DNA from: Cafeteria roenbergensis
Taxonomy: Eukaryota; Sar; Bigyra; Bicosoecida; Cafeteriaceae
Assembly (NCBI GenBank): GCA_008330645.1
Contig: VLTN01000085.1
Coordinates: 1 to 64,000 of the forward strand
Reading direction: 5' to 3'
Length of the DNA stretch: 64,000 nucleotides
Made by a program: the position numbers and the translations under genes. A model generated the notes under the pieces. The model saw nothing but the letters and a program-made list of their open reading frames with translations, did no database searches and was not told the origin of the DNA. Shown piece after piece: positions 20,501 to 34,013 of the stretch. Numbering within the stretch: position 1 is the stretch's first letter; every line of letters starts with the position of its first letter.

Positions 20501-23500
20501 GCCCGTCCCTCGGGACGCCGCTGCGGTCGAAGAGCTGCGCTGGAGAGCCGCCTCGGGGCCAGGCCGCGAGGCCGAGGGAAAGACTGGCGAGCCGGGCCGC
20601 GAGGCTGACGCCGAGGACGACTCGGGCAGCGTCGTGCTCCTCGAAGCGCTCGGGGCGCTGGCCCACGTTGTGGAGGAGTCTGCGGAGGCGGACTCCGTCC
20701 CTGCGGCGGCAGCCCGGCTGCGCCTGGGCGCGGGAGACGCGGCCGCCAGAGTCGCACTGCGGCGGGCGGAGGCCATGTGCACGGCCGCGCTTGCCGCGTC
20801 CAGGGGCGCGAGCAGAGACCCCGGGAAGTGGCTTGTAGGCGCCGGGAGCGCTGCGCTGGCGGCCGACGTGCTCGTTCGGGACGGGGGCGAGGCGCTGCTG
20901 CGTGCCTGCGGCTGGACGCAGGCCACGATCGGCGGCGGCCGGGAGGTGTGGCTGGTGGACGAGGCGTTCGACGTCGCGGGGCAGCCTCTGCCGGGCGACA
21001 TGCCGGCCAGCGGGCGGCGGCGGCTCCAGCAGGCGCTGCAGTCCATCGATGCGGAGTTCAGCATGCTCGATGGCCGGCCAAGCGTGGCCGGGGCCGCAAG
21101 GGCGTTGCTGAGGGCGGGGGCGCCCACCGACGGCCTGCGGCAGTCGTGCACGGCGCTTCGGCGCATCGTCTCGGCGGCAGCAGCCGCTCCCCGGGACCCG
21201 CGCGTGTGGGCCATCCCCGCAGACAACGCGGCGTTCGTGGCCGCCGTCTTGGAGCCGCTCGGAGCCGCCGCGCACTGCGGCCCCGCTGCTGCCGACGCCT
21301 CGGGTGCGGCGGCCAGCGGCGGCGCTGGCGCCGACGCGTCGCGCCTGCTTGAGAGCGCGTGCCTCGTCCACATGCGCAAGGCGAGCCTCGGCCCGGACCG
21401 GGGCGGGGTCCGAGCTGCTTGGGTCGTTTCCGGGGCAGCAGCTCACTTTGCGCCCGAGCCCGGCACCGGGGCTGATGCCGGTGCTGAGGCTCCGTTCCGG
21501 TTCGCGGAGCTGTCCGGCCAGACCCTTGCAGCGCTCTGGCGCGCGCGGTCCGACCTCGATGCCTGCATCGCGGGCTTGCCGGAGCTGTCCAGCGCAGTGA
21601 CGGACGGCGCTCAGCTGCCCGCGCCTCCGAGCGCAGTGTCGCCCCAGCCCCGGGCGGATGAAGCGGCCGGTGCGGCCGCCCGCAGCGAAGCCAGGACCAA
21701 GCAGCGGCCTTCGGCGCGGCGCGGCGGCAATGCAGCAGCACGAAGGCGTCCGGCCGCGGCCTCGAGCGCATCGGCCGAAGCTGACGCGGAGGCGGCGCCC
21801 GGGAGCAGTGAGCAGGGGCCCCTGGTCGAGGGCCCAGGCCTCTCAGCTGTGCTGGCGACGGTGGGCGGCGCCGCAGCGGCATGGGGCTCCGCGGAACCCT
21901 GGCAGCCGGCGTCGCAGTGGTTCCCGGCCCCGAGGACCCTGGCGGCGCAGGCGAGGCTCGTTGTGGAAGCGGCGGCGGCTGCGGGCGTGCGTCAGGATGG
22001 GACGTCCGCCTCGCCTGCCAGCCACGCGCAAGTCGCAGCTGCCCTGGCGGACCGGGGGCTCGCTGCCGCTGAGGCGCGGCAGCGTGCCACGGATTGGCTG
22101 AAGCGCTTTGGCGATGGTTCCGGCACCGCTGCAACACTCGCGTCTGTGTCGGCCCGGTTGGCGCCGGCCTTCTTCCCGCCGCTGCCCCCGCTCTCCGCGG
22201 CAGTGGCGGCCGCGACGGCAGGCGGGCGGCGTTCCGGGCACGCGGGCGGCCGGGCCAGCGGTGCCCCGCCACGCTCGCTGGGGGAGGTCCCCGCCGCCGC
22301 TGCCCAGCAGGCGGTCAGGCAGGCGACGGACCTGCTCGCCAGTGCATGCCCCACGCCAGCAGCGTTCGACCTGTCGCAGTCGGCCGGGCAGTGGCGCCGC
22401 CTCTGCGACTGCCCCGACCTTCGGCGCGCGGCCGGCCAGCCTTGGTCCCTGGCCGCCCTTTGCGGGATGGTCAGGCTCTTGTGCCCCGCCTCGCTTGCGG
22501 CCAGGGCGCTACGATCCGCCGCAACAGTGCTGGCCGAGCTGGCCGGTGATACCGCTGGATCAGCCGCTGAAGGCAGCAGCAACATCGACATCAGCGGGGG
22601 CGGCGGCGGCGGCGGCAGCGCGTCGGGCCGGGGCAAAGCGGGCAGTTCGGCGGCACGGCGACGCGGCGACGTGGCCGCTGTGGGCAGGGATTTGGGGCTC
22701 CGGGCGATGCTTGCGGGCGTGCTCGCAGTGCCTGCCGGCCCGCTGCTGCTCTTGGGATGCGGCATCGGGCCAGCAGACACTGGCCAAGACCCAGCCCTGC
22801 CGCTTGAGGCAAGCGAGCTTCGGTTCGCGCCGGCTGCGCTGGACGCGCCTGCCGACGGCTTGCCCCCGTCGCTGGCCCGCCGAGCGCGCGCCCTGGCCTC
22901 GGAGCTGGGGCTGCGCGCCGACGCGGCGGAGGCTGGCTGGCTGCCCGGCGAAATGCCAGACTTGAGGGCAGCTGTCGCCGCCGTGCATGCCGCCGCCTGC
23001 AGCGTCGACCTGCTTGACGGAACGGCGGCGGCGGCTCCTTCCGCGACAACCTGCGACGACGCTCGAGTCTGGAGAGGCCTGGCCGAGGCGTTCGACCGGG
23101 CGTCGCTGTACTGCAGCCGCGCAGCCAACGCGCCGGCGGATGCAAGGCTGCGCCGCATTGCGCCCGACAACCGAACCCTGCACGCGGTGGTTGCGCGCGC
23201 CCCGCTCCCTGTGTGGGCGGCTGCCGCGCTCGGCCACCCCGCAGACACGCAAGTCGCCCCGGGACTGCGCCTGCTGCTGGCGGCCGGGTGGGTCTTTGCG
23301 TCAGACGGTGCCGTCGCGCTGCCCGGCGGCTTTCCAGCAGCTTCGCTCACTTCCTCCGCCGTTCAGCTGGCGGCCTGCAGCGAGTGGTGCCTCGCCAACG
23401 CGCTGAGCCTCGAAAGGTCGGCAGCGGCCAGCGCGCCTGCGTCGGCCGTCCCGCCGCCCCCTGCCGAAGCAGCGTCGCCTGGGCGCAACAAGGCCCTCCG

Positions 23501-26500
23501 CGCGCGCCCGCGCGGCGCACTGCGGCCGACTGACAAGCCCACCGAGCCCGCAGGGCCGCCTGGCGAAGCTGCGCTGAGCGCCAGCCCTGTCGCCGTGGCA
23601 GCCTCGCCCGCCGGTCCGGAGGCCCCCGGCTCGCTCCGGCACGAGGCCAGCGCGGCGGAGGCAGCAAGGGCGCGGGCCAAGGAGGCCGAGTTGCGAGCGC
23701 AAGTCGCCTCGCTCCGCGCGCAACTGCACGGCGAGCGGCTCGAAGCCGCAGCAGCACAAGCAGCAGCGGCGGCGCAAGCAGCCACCGCTGCAGCTGCTGC
23801 GCCCGCAGCCCCGCAGTCGGCTGCTGCCTCCGGCCGTCTTCCGTCGCCCCGACCGGCTGCCGCGGAGGGTGCCTCCGGCAAGAAGCGCGCAACGGGCCGC
23901 GCGGCGCCGAAGCGGCGGCAGACCGCCTCTCCTGGCGCGGGCAGGCGGTCGCCGAAGCGCTCTCAGCCCAGCACGGCCGAAGGTGCCGACGTCGGTTTCG
24001 CCGGCCCCGCCGAGCCCGCAGCCGCAGGGCAGGCTCTCGCCTTGCTCCGAGTCGCGCCAAGCGGCGCTCCGGCCGGCGCTCGCACCGTGCAGCTGGCTGT
24101 CGAGCAGGCGGCGCCGGGGTGGCCGGGCCTGCGTCACGGCTCGTCGATCGAGCTGTCCGGCGGGGCGAACACGCAGGCCGCGTTCGTTCGCAGCGTGCCG
24201 GCAGCGGCAGCGGACGGGACTCTCACGGTGGAGCTGGACGCGCCCTTGCCGCTGCCTCTGGCGCCCGGGCAACAGGTTCGAGCGGTCGAGCCGTCGGCCG
24301 ACGCGGCCGCTGCATTCTCGTCGAGGGACGCAGAGGCGTGGATTCGAGAGGCCTTGCTTGGGAGGGACATGATCGCGGCCGCGGTGGACAGCTCGCGCCT
24401 GCGCCAGTCCAGGAGAGCCGCTGAGCGCGTCGCCGAGGCGTCCTCCCGGCAGTGCCTGGTTGCCCGCAGCGCGCTGGCGGTGCCGGTGGCGCGGGGAGGC
24501 GTTGGCTGGAGCGCGTGCGGCGAGGAGGCGTCTCCGGCAAGCGCTCCTGGCCTTGCCCGGCTGGTGTTTGACGCATGCAACGCCACTGCTGCGGAGAGCA
24601 TCCCTGGTGACTCGCTCCAGGGGCTGCTCGCAAGCCTGCTCCGCACCGCTCAGGCGCGCGCCTGGGCGGGCGTGCGTCGGGCAGGCGCCGCCTCACTTGC
24701 CGGGCCGCCAGACGCAGCCGCCGCGGCGCTCGAGCTGGCCACCTGCTCGCTGCCGCTGCCGGGCGCCGAAAGGGCCCTGGCAAGGCTGCGCCGGGCGGGC
24801 CAGGCCTCGCAGGCCACGCGCGCGGCGCTGCCCCGAGTGGCGGATGTCTGGGGGTCGCTCGCAGGGAGCGGCGAGGCAAGGCTGTCGAGGGCGGGGGCTG
24901 CGTGGCTGGGCGCAATGACTGCCGCCGGCGGCGTGACTCGGGAGGCGTTCGCGGCGCAGTTCCGCTGGCCCCATGCAGTCGACGGCGCTGCCCTCCCGTC
25001 GCTGCTGCCAGTGGACATCGCACGCGCGGGCGGACTGGCGGACCAGCCAGCAGCCCTCGAGGCCGCAGCCCAGTGGGCCAGGGGGCAGCGAGCCGCCGTG
25101 GAGGAGGCGGGACCCGCCCCCTTCGCCGCGGCGAATATTTTACTGGCTTGGGGGGAGGCAGCTGTGTTGCACCCGGCAGCCGGCAACGCGGGGGCCGACG
25201 ACCTTGCAGGCGCAGTCGGCGGAACGTGCGTCGCGGGGCCGCTAGCAGCCCCAGGCTGCGAGGCGGCAGCGCCGTCCACTGAGGAGCCCTCGAGTGGGGT
25301 GGGACTCTCTGCGGCGGCCAGCGCCGTCCTCGGGGACCCGTCGGCCGCGCGCGCGCTTCGCGGAGTCGTGCCACCTTGGCGCCGGCTGGGCGCGCTGGCT
25401 CGGGCGGCCGCCCGGGTTTCTGCTGGCATCGAGTCTCCGGGGGCCCTCCTGCAGGCTCTGGCGAGGGCGTTTCGTGCAGCGGCGGGGGCCACCGGCGACG
25501 CGGGCGGGGCTCGGGCGCGCGGTGCCGACGTCGCCCGCAGGCTTGGCAGCGCGGGCGCTGGGTCGTCCGGGGCGGCCGAGTGGCTCGTGTCACGCCTGCG
25601 CGGGGCCGACGGGCTGCTGCGCTGGGCCGACGCCGCTGGCCTTGCAGGCCTGGCGTGGTCTCGCCGCCCGCAGCCAGACGCGCGTGCGGGTGCCGTCGCG
25701 GCGCCTGCCCTGCAGCACCAGCTGCTCGGCTGCAGCCTCTCGCATCTGACGGCGAGCGCCGGGCCGGTGGTCGCTGCCTGTGCGCTTGCTTCGGACCGAG
25801 GCGGCGGGCACCGCGTCGCCGTGTTCCGGTCGGGCCTTGCCGTGGCTTGGCGCGGCGAGCCGGGGTCAGACGGCGGCGTGGCGTCTATCTGGAGCCTGGC
25901 GAGCGAGTGCGACGCCGCCGTGGCCTGCTCCCTGGCTGGTTCGCGGTGGGGCGACGCCGTCGGGGCGCTCGTACCGGTGTGCGTCTGCGCCTCTGGCACT
26001 CTAAGCGTGTCCGACGCGGCGACTGGACGGGTGGTTCACTCCGTTGCGCTTCGCATGCCCGCTCGGGCGGGCAGCGCGGAAGCTCCTGTCGCGCTGCAGG
26101 CGATGGCATGGGCTGGGACGAGCTCCTCGCCGGTGGTTGTGGGTGTGGTGGCCGGAATGCCTTCCGCTGCCTGCGCTGGCCTTGGCCTTGGCAGTGGCAG
26201 TGGCAGTGACAGCGGCGGCGCTTGGAGCCAGCCAGCCCTCGGCCTGTTCGCGTTCTGCGCGGCCACTGGCGCCTGCCTCGGCAGCCTTCAACTGGGCAGA
26301 GCGCCCGCTGGCGGGGCCCGTGGCGTTGCCGCGCTCGCGTCGCTTCCCCCGCTGGCAGGCTCGCCCACGCAGGACTGGGTCGTCGCTGCGTCGGGCGACG
26401 GTGTGGCGCTGCTGCTGGACTGCTCTGTGGCGTCAGAAGCGGCAGCGCGCAGGGTGGCAGGGGCAGACGACCGCGCAGCAGCCTTGCGTGTTGCTGCCCG

Positions 26501-29500
26501 CGCAGTGCTGCCCGGCTCGCCGACCCTCGTGGCCGCGGTGGCAGCAAGCCCCACCCTCGCAGTGGTGACGTCGCGAGACGGCCGCTCGTGGGCAGTCGAC
26601 TGGGCCGCGGCAGCGCTGATGGGCGCGAAGGGACGCTGGAGCAGCCGCGACCCGCTGGATCGGTTGGACGGTGCCGCCGCGCTCGGCAGGGGTGTCGTGT
26701 CGCTGGGCATGGCCGGCGCGCGGCTTCAGCCAGTTGCCCGCGGCGGCGCGCCTGCGCCAGTCGCGCGAAGCCTGCTTGCGCGCAGCTCCGGCCTGGCGGC
26801 CATCGTGCCGCCTGCGAAGCTGCGGGGCGCGCTGTCCCGAGCCGCGCTTGTGCTTGCCGAGACCGAGCAGCCGAGCTTTCGTGCGACGTCTTGGGTGGTC
26901 AGGGCATGTGCCCTGAGCGGGCGGCTGACAGTCTCCGCGCCGCGCGTGCTGGCAGGGGCCGGCGCGGGGTTGGCTCCCGACTTGGAAGGCCTGCTGGCTG
27001 CGGACGAAGTGGGCGAGTGGGAGCGAGCAGCGCTGGTGTGGGTCGAGGCGGGCCGCGGGGCCGGCCCGGAGGCGGTGGAGCGTGCGCTCTCCGCGGTGCC
27101 TCTGCGGGCTTGGGTGTCGGCCGACGCGGAGCAGCTCGGTTCGCTGCTGGCGGAGGCGGGGGCGCAAGGGGCGCGGGTTGAAGTCCTCTTGCCCGGCTCG
27201 CGGCGCGCGGCCGCGCTTGTGGACGATGAGGCAGCGGCGGCGGCTTGCTGCGCGACTGCCCAACCGCGCAGCTGCCTCATCGCGGCTTCGGTCGTGGGTA
27301 GTGACGGCCTCGCGCTGCAGCTGGCCGGAGCCGACGGCCTGCCCATCGCCGCAACTGTTGTCCCGTGGAAAGCAGGTCCGGGCCAAGCGAGGCACGCGGG
27401 CGCCCGTCCCCAGGAGGCGCACTTGGCTGTGGCTCAAGGCCTGCCCTCGGCCGCGAGGCGCATGTGGGCGCTCGGCGCTCGGCTGGGCGAGCTGGGCGTC
27501 GGGGAGGACGGCCGTCTCTCCGTTGCCGTTCACCAGGCGGAGGACGACGCCTCGCCGGATGCAGTCGTCCTTGTGTCCGCGTCTGCGGCTGCCATTGCCG
27601 CGCTCCCCGCCCAGACTCGGGCAGCCTTGCTCTTGGCCTCTGCCGCTGTGCTGGAGTCGCAAGACGGGGCCGCGGCGCTGCTGCACGACCCGACTGCAGG
27701 CAGGAGCCTGGTCGTCGGCCGGCCACTTGGCGCGCCCGGCGTCGGGCTCGCGGGTGGCCAAGGCCGAACGGCAGAAGAGACGCCTTGGCACCTCGCGCTC
27801 AGGCTCGACGGGGACGCGCGGGGCGACGGCGGCGGCGCCAATGGCGGGGCTGCCAGCACTGCCGCCGCCGCCTTTGCGTCGCTGTCCGCGCTTTGCTGCA
27901 GCGTGCGTGCAGAGCCGGACAGTGGCGGGGCGGGCAGGGACCCGCTGCTAGCCACGGACGTGCTGGCGTGGGTCGATCGTTCCGCCGTGCACCAGCCGTG
28001 CCAGGCGCCGTGGCAACTAGCTGCGGCGCTGGTCTCGCACGGCCTGTCTGGCGAGCCTGCAACGACGCTCGCAAGCGACGCCTTCGTGCGCGGGCTCCGG
28101 CATGCGCCAGCCACGCTCCGAGACGGACTGGCTGCCTGGCTTCCGCGGCTGGAGGAGGCGCGGACCGCGCTTGCCTCGCTGCTTCCAGCGGGGGCCCGCG
28201 GCGGCGACGACGCCAGCGGAGCCAAACCGCTGCCTGCCTCGCTCTGGAGTGCAGCCGCGCTGGCCAGGGCCGCGGCCTCCGATACCGGCGGCATGGCATC
28301 GTCCGGGAGCAGCGCGGGGCGGGCGGCAGCGGCGCTCGCGGCTGCGGGAGCCGCCCTCGCTGTCGGGCCACGGGCGGCTTCGTCGCCCTTGATGGCCGCG
28401 GCGGTCGCGCATGCCGCTGCCCGGGCGAGGCGGCGAGCTGCCGAGGCCGACGCGCAGCTGTCCCTCTGCATGGGCGGCGCGGCTCGTGAACAGCCTCCTC
28501 GCAGGGAGCCGCCGTCCGGTGACGAGGACGCCGCGCGGGAGGGCAGGAGCGACGCCGAGAGCGCGCCGGGTGCAGCAACGTTGCCGCCGCCGCCGCCGTC
28601 TTCGTCGTCGTCGTCGTCGCCCCTGCCAGGCGAGGCAGCGGTGCGCGATGCTATCGTGCTGCCCGCGCGAGAGCAGGCGATGGCGTGGCCGGGCGCGCGC
28701 GTTGCAGCGCTGGCACGAGCGGTGGAGTGCGCCGTCCGTTGGGCCCGCTCCGGCTCGGGCTCAGCCGTCGATCGCTGGCGCGGGCTGCTGGGGGCATCGC
28801 TGGCAGAGGCGGGCGTGCCAGGAGCGGCGGTGGCAGCCATCGAGCGGGCGCCCCGCGAGCAAGTGGGGGCCGCCGTGCTGCAGTCGGTGGGCGGCAGCGG
28901 CGGGCTGCTTGGGGCGCTGGCGGACGCCGTGGGCGCCGGCGGCGCGCCGGACGGTCCCGGATGTCGCAGGGCCGCCGAGTCGCTTTCGGACGCGGCCGCC
29001 GCCGTCGTTGAGGCCGCCCTTCAGGACGGGCAGGGTCAGAGGCCGAGCCCCGCCGCCGCGGCCGCCCTGTCCTGCCTTTTGCGCCTCGCAACGGGGCAGG
29101 GCTCGGAGGCATCGGCCGGCGCGACGCAGGCAGCCTTCTCGGCCGTGCAAGCGGTGCTCGACGAGGTACAGGCTGGCGACTGGCCGGAGCAGGCGGCCCT
29201 GGCCTGGGCCCTGGCGCCACGCGCCGCCGCGCCCTCCGCCCCTCCCAGCCGTGAGCTGCGGGCGTGCGACCCGGAGGGGCTGGCGTGCGGGCTGGACGCC
29301 CGCGCCCTTGCAAGCAGCGCCGCTGCCGCTCTCGTGGCGGACAAGCCGCGGCAGTTCGCTGAGGCGGCAGCGCAACCGCGCCGGCAAGCGGGCGCCGCGC
29401 TGGCCGCTGCCGCGGGCGGCCGCTCGCGCTCCGCGTGGCTCGCGCCCCCGCACCCAGCGGGCCTCGCGGTGTGGCTGGTGCTGGCGTCCGCTTGCTCCCA

Positions 29501-32500
29501 GGCGGCGGCGAGCGAGGCTCGGGTGCGGGCTGCCGCCTGCGCCCAGGCCGAGGGCGCCATGCGCCGGGCCGCGGCGCTGCTGAGGCCTGCCACCGACCGG
29601 GGCGCGGACCGGGGCCGCCTCGAGCTGGCAGCCGTGGGCCTTGCTATCCAGCAGTGGGCGCCAGCGCTTCCGGTGGGGCCGCTGCTGGCGGATCCCAGCG
29701 CCGACGTGCGCACCGCCGCCGCCCGGCTCGCTCGGTCGTGCCTGTCGCTAGCGCTGGCCGCCGCAGAGTCCGACGCTCCGAGGGAGGACGTTGACTCGCT
29801 TGCCCTGGCTGCGGCGCGCTGCGTGGGGCTGCCCGCGCTGCTGCAGCTGCGCGCCTGCACGGAGGTCTTGCGAAAAGCCGGCCCAGGCTCGGCCGGCGCC
29901 GGGCGGGGGCGCCGCAGCAGGCCGCCGCTGTCGGACGCGCAGGCGGAGCTCTCCGCCCACGCCTGCGCGGCGCTCTGCCTAGCGGCCGCTGTTCCCGCGG
30001 TCCCGGCCGCTGTGCTGGAGGCCGCGGAGGCGGTCCCCGCCGCGGCGTCTGCGGCCCTGGCAGCGGCGGCGCTGTCGGGGGACGGCCAACGACGCAGGGC
30101 GGTCCCGGCCGTGTCGGGCAGGGGGCTGGCCCACCTGCGCGATGCCGCTGCCGAGAGCGCGTGGGCGCTGTGGCTGACGCTGGCGCAGGGCCGGGGAACC
30201 CCTCGCTCGGTCCTGCTGCTGTCGCTGCCGTGCGCTGGCGCGGTGTTGCGCGTGGCATCCTTGCACGGTGGCGTGGCCGACGCCGGCGACGCCGTTGAGC
30301 GCCTGTCGGCGGCCCTCAGGGAGGGGGCGGAGGACGGAGCGGACATCGCGGCGGGCCTGCCGGAGTGGCTGCTCTCCGCCGCCCTGGGGGCCCACGAAGC
30401 CGGGGCCGGTACGCTCGGCGCACCGGGAGCGGTGGCGACCACGGGCCTCGCCCTGGGGCTCGGCAGCGCCGCCGGGCCGCACAGCACGCCGCCTGACTGC
30501 GCAGAGGCGCGCGTGGCCGATGCCTTTCTCGCCGCCCTGCCGGTGGCGGCCGCAAGCGCGGAGCGGGCGACGTCGCTCTGTCGAGCAGCCGCGCAGCCGC
30601 ACCGGGCTGCGCTTGCTGAGACCCTTGGAGACGTCGGCAGAGCCTGGGCCGCAGTGTGGGGCGGGGTGGCGCTGTGCTGGGGCGCAGCCTCGAAGGGCGG
30701 GCACGCAGCGGCGCCGTGGCTTGCGTCGGTGGCGCAGCGCGGCCTGGAGGCTGCCGCCCGCGCAATGGCTGGTGCGGCCGAGGTGCTGGCGCGGGAGACA
30801 CGGTCGGCGGCGGCGGCGGCGGCGGCAGCAGCAGGGCCCAGCGACTTGCACGACGAGCATGGCTGGAAGGGTTCCCAGCAAGCCGCAGCAGCGCTGTGCA
30901 TGGCGGTGCTGGGCGCGCCGACGCCTTCTGCCGCGCCTGTGGGACTCTCCGTGGTCGCGGCGGCCTGCTCGGCGTCCGGCCCGCTCCAGTCGGCCGGCGA
31001 GGCGGACCCGCTCCGCACAGCGTCGCTCGTCGTTGCTCCCCGCGCTGCAGCGGCAGTGGTCGGCATGGCGCGCTGGGCCGCCGCGGCGCTGGGGGCTGAC
31101 GGCGACGGCGGAAGGCCCGACGGCGGCGGACCTGGGCAGGCGTCGCCGCTGGCGGCCCTGGCTTCCGCCGCTGCGGCAGCCATTCGGGAGGACGTGCTGG
31201 CGGGCCCGCTGGCCGGCTCAGCGGCCACGCTCTCCGCCGCAGTGGAGGCCGGAGCCGCGGACACGCTCCTGCCCCAGGTGCTGCCGGACGGGCCTCGAGC
31301 GCGCGCGGAGCTGCTGCTGGCGCTGCTGGACGCGGGGCAGGGCGCCGACGCGCCGCGTGGCGCGGCTGCCGCCAACGTTGCGGCCGCCTCTCGCGCTGCG
31401 GCGGAAGAGGCGCTGGCGTGGGCGCTGGGCGTGGCCGCCGGGTTTGACGAGGCGAGCGAGGCTGCCGCGATGGCCAGAGCAACGGCAGCCACGCGCGCCC
31501 CGTCCCCCCACTGGGCCGTTGTGGAGGGCCGCCTGCCCGCCCTGCAGGAGGCCACGGCGGTTTTGGCTGCCACGGCGGTCAGAGGGGCCGCTGCGCTCCA
31601 GCAGCAGCCTTGGCCGGGCGCGGCGCTCGCCCTGCTGGCTGAGCGAACGCGGGCGCCAGAGGCCGTGCGTGCGGCCGTGTGGAGCAGGCGGGACCCGGAG
31701 GCGGCCGACGCTGCGGCCGTGCTATTGCGCTGTCTCGCCAGCCTGTGCCGGCCGGAGCTCGGTGAGCAGCTGCGATGCGAAGCGGACGTGCCGGCGCCGC
31801 TCGCCAGACCGGACCTGGCAGCGGGCACGGCGCAGGCGCTCGGCTCGGAGGCCGCGGCTGCTGCCTGGGCAGAGTGGGCAGCGCAGGCCTCGCGCCGCCC
31901 GCCGGCCTTGGGCCCGTCGGGGGCGGCCGCCAGCTCGGGGGCGCCGGTGCGGTCGCCGGCGGACCAGCCCCGTGACGCGGCTGCGTGGGCCAGCGACGCT
32001 GCCACGGACGACGAGCAGGCTCCCGCGCGCAGAGAGCCGCCGCCGCCGCCGCGTGCAGTGGCTGCGCCCCCTGGGGCGGCAGGCCCGGATGCAGAGCCGC
32101 CGGGAGCGCCCCACGCACGACTGCCGAGCGCCCAGACCCCGGCCTCGCGTCCCAGCGCCCCTCCAGCAGCCGCCGCCCCCGCCGCCGCGGCCCGGGCCGC
32201 GGCGGCGGCATCGGCTGGCCGGCAGGCCGCTGGGCGTGTGGTGGTGCTGGTCGAGCTCGCGTGCAAGACCATCGCGTCGCTGCCCGTGGCGAGCCTGGCG
32301 GCCGCGCTGTGTCGCGCCGCGGGCGCAGCTGCGGCCGGGCCAGGAGCTGCCGAGGCCGTGGCCGTCGCCAGCGTCGCCGGCGGTGTCCAGCGAGAGCGCC
32401 TCGACAGCGCCCCGACCGACCGCGACCCGAGGGTGGTGCTCACGCTCAGCGCCCCGGACGCCACAGCGGCAGCGCTCTGGGCCGCGGCCCGGGGGAGGCG

Positions 32501-33716
32501 TCTCGGCCCGCTGCCGCTGCCCGAGGGCGGCTGGCTGGCCGTGTCCGGCCTGCAGGTGGAGGGCCACCGGCCGGTGGTCGAGCGGGCGGCGCCGGAGGGC
32601 CTGGGCGTGGGCGGCGCGACCGTGGGCGGTGCTGCCATGCCCGCCGACGCGGAGGCGGGGGCGGCTGACGGCAGTATCGCTTTCCGTGGCGAGGGCGCGG
32701 TCAGCGGGCGCCGCCTTGCGGACGCCGCTCGAACTGGGGCCGGAGCGACGGAGGCACAGCCGAGCAGCGGCCCAACCGTCGAATTCCGCGCGCTGCCGCC
32801 GGCCACAGCGCCCGCGCGCGCCCTGGTGGAGGCTCTGGGCGACGGCCTGGTGCAGCTGAAGCTGGCCTTCGACGAGCAGGCGCAGAGCGGCCTGGTGGGG
32901 GCCGCGGCCGTGGTGCGCGCGCTGGCCCCGCTGGGCATCCCGGGGGCCGCACCGCGCGTGCGAGCCGTGATGCGGGACCCAGCCTCGCCCATCGCGCTGG
33001 CGCCCAGCGCTGGGGCCGGGTTCATGCACTTTGTGCGCCTGGCGCTCCACGGGGCGCTGGGACCCGACGGCGCCGGGCCGCTGCCTGCCGGCGCCGGCGC
33101 AGGTGCCGCTGACGAGGTCCCTGGCTGGCTTCGCGATTTGCTGCTCGGCCCGGAGCCCACCGCGCGGGCCACCGGGCCCGGCTGGTCCGGGAGCGCCTCC
33201 CCTCGCAGCGGCCCAGGCAGCGTCACCGCGGACCCCTTCGGCGTCGAGCACGCCGACACGCGCCGCACCCCCCTTGGGTCCCCGGCCCCAGTGCGAAGGG
33301 GCGGCGCGGGGGGGCAAGGCGCGCGCGGCGGCGAAACTGCAGACCCGGCGTCGTCCGACGCCCTGCTGGCCGCCGCCACGCGCGCGCACGCGGCCCTGAG
33401 CACTCACGGCGCGGGCGGGGCGCGGCTCCTGCCCCGTGCAGCGCTTCCAGCGGCGCTCGCTGCGACGGGCGTCCGCGTGTCTGACGACGGCCTGCGCGCC
33501 GCCGAGCAGTCCGCTGGCCCCGCCGCGGGCCTCTCTTTGGTGGAGTTCTCGAGGGCAGTGCAAGCGGCCCGCGCCGCTGATGCCTCCCAGCCTGCGCCGC
33601 CCCCAAAGGCCTCTCAACCGGAGCCAGCCAGCGAGGATGCGACGCCTGCGGGGGACCCACGGGCCAGTGTCCGCGCTCGCCGCGCTGCGGCGATTGAGCG
33701 GCGTTTGCGCGGGTGA
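17521..33716 (+). CDS. Giant ~5,312-residue protein of unknown function (two exons: 17521-17551, 17809-33716)
   Basis: The frame runs almost 16 kb without a stop. It lacks an ATG until ~18786, but a 31-nt exon (ATG at 17521, MASEASVDVT) with donor GTGAGG and acceptor CCCGCTGCAG at 17808 joins in phase to IHGVRGF. Approximate features: an N-terminal beta-rich segment that could be C2-like; two SH3/Tudor-like segments (359-421 AAGDRVTVKFG, 497-554 VGDRVSIP); EF-hand-like helices (~671-739); paired CxxCxGxG-type cysteines (~809-836); several PUB-like helical units (~996-1171, ~1767-1874); a coiled coil (~1954-2004); a possible beta-propeller (~2640-3040); a very long Ala-rich helical, HEAT-like region (~3100-4700); and EF-hand-like segments near the C terminus. 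All domain calls are by eye. I do not recognise the whole protein. A large scaffold is a reasonable guess, no more. Confidence 0.7.
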
Positions 33717-34013
33717 CCTTTCTTTTGTGTCATGCTGTGAGACACGTGCGTGCCTTTTTGCGATCAGTCAAGGTGGCAGCAGCCGCTCGGTTCGTGCATA
33801 TCCTGAATGTGTGCATGCTTTTTGCGTGTTTTTGCCCCGTCCCCTGCCGCGGCTGCATCGGCTCTGACCAGACTTCAATTCCGATGCGCGCTTGGTCTGC
33901 GAAGCGTGTTGCTCGCCCAGAGCCCGCAAAGCGCGCGTGTGCCCGTGCACGCATGGCGCCTGTCCTTGCTGCGAGTGACGGTGCCGCGCGGCCGCACCCC
34001 TGCTGCGCCCCTT
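33717..34013. other. Convergent 3' intergenic region
   Basis: About 300 bp between the stops of the giant gene (plus) and PRORP-1 (minus). It is T-rich just after 33716 (CTTTCTTTTGTG), as expected of 3' UTR sequence. No other feature is seen. Confidence 0.5.

Noticed and set aside
17510-21379. Minus-strand open frame of ~1,289 codons opposite the giant gene
   Set aside because: It lies wholly antisense to a 16-kb frame and is made of Ser/Ala/Arg/Pro runs expected when a GC-rich coding strand is read backwards.
29036-33403. Minus-strand open frame of ~1,455 codons opposite the 3' part of the giant gene
   Set aside because: Same shadow effect: Ala/Ser/Arg-rich, no recognisable domain, while the plus frame continues unbroken.
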